Source: Dickeya oryzae (lineage in GTDB: Bacteria > Pseudomonadota > Gammaproteobacteria > Enterobacterales > Enterobacteriaceae). From it: a stretch of 64,000 bases of DNA. Both the position numbers and the translations under genes were made by a program. Shown here piece by piece: positions 58,646 through 64,000 of this stretch (position 1 is the first letter of the stretch; each line of letters opens with the position of its first letter). The stretch lies in contig NZ_ML762920.1 in NCBI RefSeq assembly GCF_009372235.1, forward strand, positions 527,298 to 591,297. Reading direction: 5' to 3'. Below the pieces are notes generated by a model that ran no database searches, was not told where the DNA came from, and worked only from the letters and a program-made list of their open reading frames with translations.

Positions 58646-59815
58646 ATGCCGATTCACACCCCGGTACGCTTTAGTTCCAAATTGTCGGATGTAGGAACCA
58701 CCATCTTCACTGTCATTGGCCAGTTATCCAGCCAGCATAACGCCATTAACCTGTCACAAGGCGCACCCAGTTTTCCCTGCTCTCCCGAGTTGATCGCCGG
58801 GGTGACGCGCGCCATGACCGCAGGCCATAACCAGTACGCATCGATGTCCGGGCTGGTATCGCTCAAAGAGGTCGTGGCAGAAAAAGTGCGGCGTTTGTAC
58901 GGCCAGCATTATGACGCCGGGCAAGAAGTAACCATCACCGCCAGCGCCAGCGAAGGGCTCTACTCCGCGATTTCTGCGTTGGTACACCCGGGCGATGAGG
59001 TCATTTATTTCGAACCCTCCTTTGACAGCTACGCGCCGATAGTGCGGCTGCAAGGCGCGACACCGGTTGCACTGAAACTGGCGTTACCGGGTTTTAGCAT
59101 TAATTGGGATGAAGTGCAGGCCGCCATCACGTCACGCACCCGCATGATTATCATCAACTCGCCCCATAACCCGAGTGGTCAGGTGCTGAGTGCCGATGAT
59201 CTGGCGCAACTGGCACGCCTGACGCGCAACACCGATATCGTGATCCTGTCTGATGAAGTCTACGAACACGTGGTCTTTGACGGACAACAGCACCACAGCA
59301 TGGCAACCCACAGCGAGCTGGCGGCGCGCAGTGTGATTGTCTCCTCGTTTGGCAAGACGTTTCACGTCACAGGCTGGCGCGTCGGTTACTGTCTGGCCCC
59401 GGCAGCGCTGATGGATGAGATCCTCAAAATCCACCAGTTTATGATGTTCTCCGCCGACACACCGATGCAGTATGCCTTTGCCGAGTACATGGCGGACCCC
59501 GCTACCTATTTGTCGTTGGGGCAGTTCTATCAACAAAAACGCGATCTGCTCACGCAGGCGTTGCAGGATAGTCCCTTTGAGCTGCTGCCTTCCGCCGGTT
59601 CCTTCTTCATGCTGGCCAGCTTCGCGCATTTCAGCGATGAGAGCGACAGCGATATCGTCAAACGACTGATTGTCGAGCACGGCGTGGCGACTATTCCGCT
59701 CTCGGCGTTTTACACCGATGGTACGGATAATAAATTAATTCGTCTTTCCTTCTCTAAAGATGACGCTACGCTACTGGCGGGTGCAAAAGCCTTGTGTCAG
59801 GTAACAGGTCGTTAA
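58646..59815 (+). CDS. Methionine/kynurenine-type aminotransferase (YbdL-like)
   Basis: The 389-residue PLP enzyme of fold type I, class I/II, has the Schiff-base Lys237 (SSFGKTFHVTGWRVGY), NSPHNPSG for PLP binding and SDEVYEHVVF. It matches E. coli YbdL, which transaminates methionine with a preference for aromatic keto acids. The adjacent periplasmic binding protein may serve amino-acid uptake. CCCACGGAGATCACGT precedes the ATG. Confidence 0.9.
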   Translation: MPIHTPVRFSSKLSDVGTTIFTVIGQLSSQHNAINLSQGAPSFPCSPELIAGVTRAMTAGHNQYASMSGLVSLKEVVAEKVRRLYGQHYDAGQEVTITASASEGLYSAISALVHPGDEVIYFEPSFDSYAPIVRLQGATPVALKLALPGFSINWDEVQAAITSRTRMIIINSPHNPSGQVLSADDLAQLARLTRNTDIVILSDEVYEHVVFDGQQHHSMATHSELAARSVIVSSFGKTFHVTGWRVGYCLAPAALMDEILKIHQFMMFSADTPMQYAFAEYMADPATYLSLGQFYQQKRDLLTQALQDSPFELLPSAGSFFMLASFAHFSDESDSDIVKRLIVEHGVATIPLSAFYTDGTDNKLIRLSFSKDDATLLAGAKALCQVTGR

Positions 59816-59935
59816 TAGGTCGCCGTACCAGTCGTGTGTGCATAGAGAGCGCCGTACCTGGCTGTTACCTGAAGCCACCGTTGTTTAATCATGATTTGAA
59901 CACTACTTATTGATTCACCGGAGATCGTTCCCACT

Positions 59936-60712
59936 ATGAAAAAACTAAGCATACTGATGTTGTCACTGGGGTTGTTGTCTTCTTCCGTTGCACTGGCACA
60001 AACTGAGTTGCGTTTCGGTCTGGAAGCGGAATACCCGCCGTTTGAGAGTAAAAACGCCAAAGGGCAACTGGAAGGGTTCGATATCGATCTGGGCAACGCC
60101 ATTTGTAAGGCCGGTCACTTTTCGTGCAGCTGGGTAGAAACCTCCTTTGATGCCCTGATCCCGGCACTGCAGGCCAAGAAATTCGACGCTATCAACTCCG
60201 CTATGAACATCACGGAAAAACGTAAAGAAGCGATCGACTTCACCCAGCCTATCTACCGTATTCCGACACAATTAGTCGGCAAACCCAATACTGGTCTGGC
60301 CCCGACGGCCGAAGCGCTAAAAGGCAAAAATATCGGTGTGTTGCAGGGTTCGATTCAGGAAGTGTATGCCAAAGCGCATTGGGAGCCGAAAGGCGTGACG
60401 GTGACAAGCTATAAAGATCAAAACCTGGCATACGACGATCTGTCAGCAGGCCGTCTGGACGGTACGCTGGTGATGGCAGCAGCAGGCCAGTCTGGTTTCC
60501 TGGATAAACCGGAAGGCAAAGGCTTCGCCTTTATCGGCGGGCCGGTAGAAGACACCTCGATTCTGGGCAGCGGCATTGGTTTTGGCCTGCGCAAAGGTGA
60601 CGAAGCCTTGAAAGCCGAACTGGACAAAGCTATCAAACAAGTGAAAGACGACGGCACCGTCGAGAAACTGGCGAAACAATACTTCCCCGGTTTCGACGTA
60701 CGAGTGCAATAA
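59936..60712 (+). CDS. Periplasmic amino-acid-binding protein of an ABC transporter (ArtJ/HisJ-like)
   Basis: The 258-residue product has a signal peptide (about 1-21, ending ALA) and the SBP family 3 fold with basic-amino-acid features: RFGLEAEYPPFESKNAKGQL, FDALIPALQAKKFDAINSAM. It resembles lysine/arginine/ornithine or histidine binding proteins. No permease or ATPase genes are next to it, so it must share a transporter encoded elsewhere. It follows the aminotransferase by 120 nt. Confidence 0.9.
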   Translation: MKKLSILMLSLGLLSSSVALAQTELRFGLEAEYPPFESKNAKGQLEGFDIDLGNAICKAGHFSCSWVETSFDALIPALQAKKFDAINSAMNITEKRKEAIDFTQPIYRIPTQLVGKPNTGLAPTAEALKGKNIGVLQGSIQEVYAKAHWEPKGVTVTSYKDQNLAYDDLSAGRLDGTLVMAAAGQSGFLDKPEGKGFAFIGGPVEDTSILGSGIGFGLRKGDEALKAELDKAIKQVKDDGTVEKLAKQYFPGFDVRVQ

Positions 60713-60759
60713 CGACTGTTATCACTACTGCATGTTCTGAGCAGTACAACATCAAACAA

Positions 60760-60790
60760 CCAAGACCCGCTCCAGAGATACGGGTCTTGG
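60760..60790 (+). terminator. Hairpin after the binding-protein gene
   Basis: A perfect 10-bp stem (60760-60769 with 60781-60790, 11-nt loop) starts 47 nt after the stop. Only TATTAATG follows, so the T-run is weak. Confidence 0.7.
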
Positions 60791-60885
60791 TATTAATGAT
60801 AGCGATAAAAAACCCTTACACATTCCTACGCCAGCAAGCTCTGATTATTTATCAGACCAGCCAGTTTTTCACAACTGGCAATATA

Positions 60886-62091
60886 TTACTCGAGAGCTGC
60901 TTGATGGTTTACCATCCTTCCAGTATGTTTTAATTGCCGGTATGCCATTACAGTGGAAAACGATGCCAGTATACAACATAAAAATGAAAAAAAATAAATC
61001 CCAGAATAACCAAAGATTGAAACGATTGTGCCACCAATCAATCCAGCCAGTAATATACCGATATCAAAGCATGACTCATAGGTACTCAACGCAAGCCCAA
61101 TATTCTCTTCTGGCATACTTTTTAAGGCCGGCAAAGCGAGCAAAGGATATACCATCGATAAACCAAATCCGGTAAGGAAAGACCCTGCCATTGCGATATA
61201 AGCGTGAGATGATATGGCAATCAAAAGCAATCCAGATGCCTCGATAGCAAGGGAAAACAGTGTCATCTTTAACCCGCAAGAATCGGCTTTCCAGCCTAAT
61301 GTAATACGAGATAGCACATATCCAATACCGAACAACGATAGGGCAAATGCACTATATACAGACCATCCACTTTCAATAAAATAAAGAACTAAAAAAGTAG
61401 TTACTGAGGCATAGCCAATATTTGCCAGTGAAAAACCAGATCCCGCCTTCCAAATTCTCTTAACAGCAAAAAAAAGAGTCGGCTGATTGCTTTCGGGATG
61501 AAAAATAACAGGCCTGACAATCATTACAATTATAAATCCCAATACAGGAAGGATTGTCATAAAAAATGCAGAAAGCATGATGCCTATATTGTAATATGAC
61601 CATATACCAGCATAATTCCCAATAGCCAGTCCAAGGAACATGGCAATACCGACCCAAGACATTATTTTTCCTGCATGCTCTCTTCCGACAAGGCCTATTG
61701 GCCATGTACCGCTACAGGTAAAGATTAGACTTTCCCCCCCACCCATAATAAGTCGAGAAAGAATTATAATAATATACGAAAATACACCCGGGTTATCGAG
61801 ATAGAAAACAATAAAAACCATCAACCCCGCAATAATAGTTAAACTCAGCCCAAATACCATGCCTTTTTTGGGCCCATTTCGATCTGAGTATCTACCTGCA
61901 TAAGCTCTGGATGCCAGAGTAGCAATTGACTCAGCGGCAACAACTAATCCGATATAGAATGGTGAATACTCAAGATATTTACTTACAAACAGAGGCAATA
62001 CTGCCAGCGAAAGCCCTAAACTGACAATAGCCAGAAATAGAATGCTGGCAACACAACTAGCGGCAACGATATCGTTCTTTATTCTATACAT
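60886..62091 (-). CDS. MFS transporter in an AT-rich operon
   Basis: The 401-residue protein has about 12 membrane segments and MFS-like loop motifs (YAGRYSDRNGPKKGMVFGLS between helices 2 and 3). No substrate can be read. The ATG at 62091 is chosen: AAGGA lies 7 nt upstream within the preceding gene, and it overlaps that gene by 8 nt. It probably exports or imports the compound handled by the two upstream enzymes. AT-rich and unlike the GC-rich genes to its left. Confidence 0.88.
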   Translation of the reverse strand: MYRIKNDIVAASCVASILFLAIVSLGLSLAVLPLFVSKYLEYSPFYIGLVVAAESIATLASRAYAGRYSDRNGPKKGMVFGLSLTIIAGLMVFIVFYLDNPGVFSYIIIILSRLIMGGGESLIFTCSGTWPIGLVGREHAGKIMSWVGIAMFLGLAIGNYAGIWSYYNIGIMLSAFFMTILPVLGFIIVMIVRPVIFHPESNQPTLFFAVKRIWKAGSGFSLANIGYASVTTFLVLYFIESGWSVYSAFALSLFGIGYVLSRITLGWKADSCGLKMTLFSLAIEASGLLLIAISSHAYIAMAGSFLTGFGLSMVYPLLALPALKSMPEENIGLALSTYESCFDIGILLAGLIGGTIVSIFGYSGIYFFSFLCCILASFSTVMAYRQLKHTGRMVNHQAALE

Positions 62092-62701
62092 CAGAATATC
62101 CTTCATAGACAACTTTGTTATCGTGAATAGATAACCTGGACTCCAGAAAAGCACAAACTGCACGATAGATCATCTTTCTCTCGGCAAAAATAATTAGCTC
62201 TTTTAGCTCAGACTCAGTAGTCCCATTTAAGATTCTCACAGCCTCCTGATCAATTATAGGACCAGCATCAACTTCTTCATTAATAAAGTGAAGTGTTGCA
62301 CCTGTAATGCGCAGCCCCCCCTGCAATGCCTTAAGTTGAGCCTTATCACCAGGGAAAGCTGGTAGCAAAGATGGGTGGGTATTCATCGTTTTACTACCAA
62401 AATCTTTCACAAATTTAGGAGAAAAAATTCTTCTAAAACCTCCTAATATTATTAGATCTATACCGGAATTATTAATTTTTTCTGTAATCGCCTTTTCGAA
62501 ACCACTACGATCATTAAAGTCACGATGGTCTATTTTAGCAATAGAAACCCCATCAAACGCAGCATTCCCTGTAGCTGAGAAATCAGCATTATTTGTAATA
62601 ACAAGACTTAATTCAGCCGTGACTTTGGAATCTAAAATAGCCTGCCTGACAGTGGACAGCAAACTTCCACGGCCAGAGAACATAAATGCTACTCTCTTCA
62701 T
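62084..62701 (-). CDS. PurN-like formyltransferase family protein
   Basis: The 205-residue product has the formyltransferase core with catalytic Asn107, His109 (MNTHPSLLPAFPG) and Asp145 (VDAGPIID), equivalent to PurN Asn106/His108/Asp144. However, the GAR-phosphate loop SGNGSN of PurN is SGRGSL here. The gene lies between an amidohydrolase and an MFS gene, not next to purM. It likely transfers a formyl group to something other than GAR. It overlaps the amidohydrolase by 4 nt and the MFS by 8 nt. Confidence 0.85.
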   Translation of the reverse strand: MKRVAFMFSGRGSLLSTVRQAILDSKVTAELSLVITNNADFSATGNAAFDGVSIAKIDHRDFNDRSGFEKAITEKINNSGIDLIILGGFRRIFSPKFVKDFGSKTMNTHPSLLPAFPGDKAQLKALQGGLRITGATLHFINEEVDAGPIIDQEAVRILNGTTESELKELIIFAERKMIYRAVCAFLESRLSIHDNKVVYEGYSDV

Positions 62702-63987
62702 AGCTTAACCCTATTTCTTATTGAGGAATACTCTTTTACACTATCGATAATTTTTATATTTTTAAAGCAATTTTCTTTAATAACAAAATCACCATCAATC
62801 AATACATGACAGGGATTTTCTTTATTGATCATTTTGAGTATTGAAACTGGTGTATTAATATATTCATTATCCATTTCATTTTCTTTATAAATTATCAAGT
62901 CAGCTTTGAATCCTGATTGAATTTTTCCTGTATCTTTCAATCCAAGGGCCTCTGCACCGCCAAAAGTAATCATATGAAGAACTGATTTGGCATCAATTTT
63001 ATTGATAAATTCACTATCACCATGATGATATAATGAAAAAAGCGCATCAAACGTCAGATCATTGACTGGATTAACCATCGCTGCATCCGTACCAAGGCCA
63101 ATGTGGTTTGTTGATGAAAACTTTTTCGCGGGCATGGTTCCGGCCCCTACGAAACTGTTACTGACCGGACAATGCACAAGACTACATTTTGATTCTTTTA
63201 TTATTTCTATCTCTCTGTCACTCAGATAACTAGCATGAATAAGCGTAGTGTTATGATCAAGCACCCCCAACTCATGTAACCGCTCAATACCACTTTTAGA
63301 ATACATATTGATATGTGCGTTTACCTGGTGACTTCCTTCATTTATGTGTAAGGTAAACCTCCTGCTACGCTTTCTCGCAATGTCATGAAGCATGACTAAT
63401 AATAAGTCGTCAGCAGATAATTCTGAAGCAGTTGCTGGTGTGATATTCACTAAATCGTTTTGGTAAAGTTTCTCTGCTAAAAAATACTCACTTGAGATAG
63501 TATCTATTGATTTATTTTTCGGGCTTTTACCACTTCCAGCCCAATAGTTACTTTGACAAAAGTTGATAACACAGCGAACTCCCACTTCAGTGACAGCCCG
63601 GTAATCACTTTCGATTCGGCTAGTAAAAATCCCGAATGAAGTAACTCCTTTTTTTAAAGCACATCCGATTGATTTTATTGATGATATATACTGACCTTCT
63701 GGATCTTCAAGCTCATTATTTTTATGTACAGTGTCTAATACCTTATCAATGGGGGATGAGTCTAATAGGCTACCATAAACTTCCTTGCTAGGATGAAGAT
63801 GTGCATTTATCAATCCGGGCAGTATAATATGACCGCCGTTTAGCAAGACTACTTCCTCATCATGAACATCCAGATTAGGACCAACTTCTACAATCCTGTC
63901 GTTTCTTATCCGAATATCCCCTACGTCAAAACACATATCTTCTGAATTTAAATATTTTATCTCTTTAAAAATTAATTTATCATCCAT
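62698..63987 (-). CDS. Amidohydrolase / deaminase family enzyme
   Basis: The 429-residue product has the metal-dependent deaminase pattern: His63/His65 (INAHLHPSKE), His214 and Glu217 (LHINEGS), His251 (LIHASYLS) and Asp301 (LGTDAAMV). This set marks the cytosine/guanine deaminase and TRZ/ATZ group. A nucleobase-like or cyclic nitrogen compound is the likely substrate, but it cannot be named. The start at 63987 is 14 nt from the window end, so promoter and earlier genes lie outside. Confidence 0.85.
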   Translation of the reverse strand: MDDKLIFKEIKYLNSEDMCFDVGDIRIRNDRIVEVGPNLDVHDEEVVLLNGGHIILPGLINAHLHPSKEVYGSLLDSSPIDKVLDTVHKNNELEDPEGQYISSIKSIGCALKKGVTSFGIFTSRIESDYRAVTEVGVRCVINFCQSNYWAGSGKSPKNKSIDTISSEYFLAEKLYQNDLVNITPATASELSADDLLLVMLHDIARKRSRRFTLHINEGSHQVNAHINMYSKSGIERLHELGVLDHNTTLIHASYLSDREIEIIKESKCSLVHCPVSNSFVGAGTMPAKKFSSTNHIGLGTDAAMVNPVNDLTFDALFSLYHHGDSEFINKIDAKSVLHMITFGGAEALGLKDTGKIQSGFKADLIIYKENEMDNEYINTPVSILKMINKENPCHVLIDGDFVIKENCFKNIKIIDSVKEYSSIRNRVKL

Positions 63988-64000
63988 TAATAAACCCCAA

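Overview
The window is a chromosomal segment of a soft-rot enterobacterium, most likely a Dickeya species. The strongest clues are cel5Z (family GH5 endoglucanase) and pelL (Pel9A pectate lyase) lying next to each other, with known catalytic residues at the expected positions, in a chromosome that otherwise reads like other Enterobacterales (uvrY-uvrC-pgsA-glyW-cysT-leuZ, cycA, flagellar genes).

Bases 1-34925 hold one nearly continuous flagellar and chemotaxis block. From left to right it contains: the 3' end of fliK, then fliLMNOPQR (+); flgLKJIHGFEDCB (-); flgA and flgMN (+); flhEAB, cheZYBR, one chemoreceptor, cheWA, motBA and flhCD (all -); and a second divergent chemoreceptor (+). It encodes the export apparatus, C-ring, rod, hook, P and L rings, hook-filament junction, stator, chemotaxis pathway and master regulator FlhDC. 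Sequence-visible sigma-28 promoters precede flgKL, flgMN and (with a long leader) cheRBYZ. A CRP site and a likely promoter precede flhDC.

Bases 34975-41174 carry a 62-codon gene of unknown function, a VOC-fold gene, a MATE exporter, cytochrome b562, cel5Z and the convergent pelL. Bases 41796-43179 hold a complete phage-type lysis cassette (holin, lambda-R-like endolysin, nested Rz/Rz1 spanins) with its own terminator and no other phage genes. It abuts a tRNA operon (Gly, Cys, Leu), pgsA, uvrC and uvrY.

Bases 47488-54413 contain yecF, tRNA-Lys(CTT), cycA, a Nac-like fragment with only the DNA-binding domain, tRNA-Asn, a stand-alone GT1-type glycosyltransferase and ggt. Bases 54407-60712 hold a third chemoreceptor, an S66 carboxypeptidase, a LysR regulator, a YbdL-type aminotransferase and a periplasmic amino-acid binding protein.

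The last 3.1 kb (60886-63987, minus strand) is strikingly AT-rich. It is a translationally coupled amidohydrolase / PurN-like formyltransferase / MFS transporter operon that probably continues past the right edge and looks horizontally acquired.

The two most unusual items are the orphan lysis cassette beside secreted plant cell-wall-degrading enzymes and the AT-rich formyltransferase operon.
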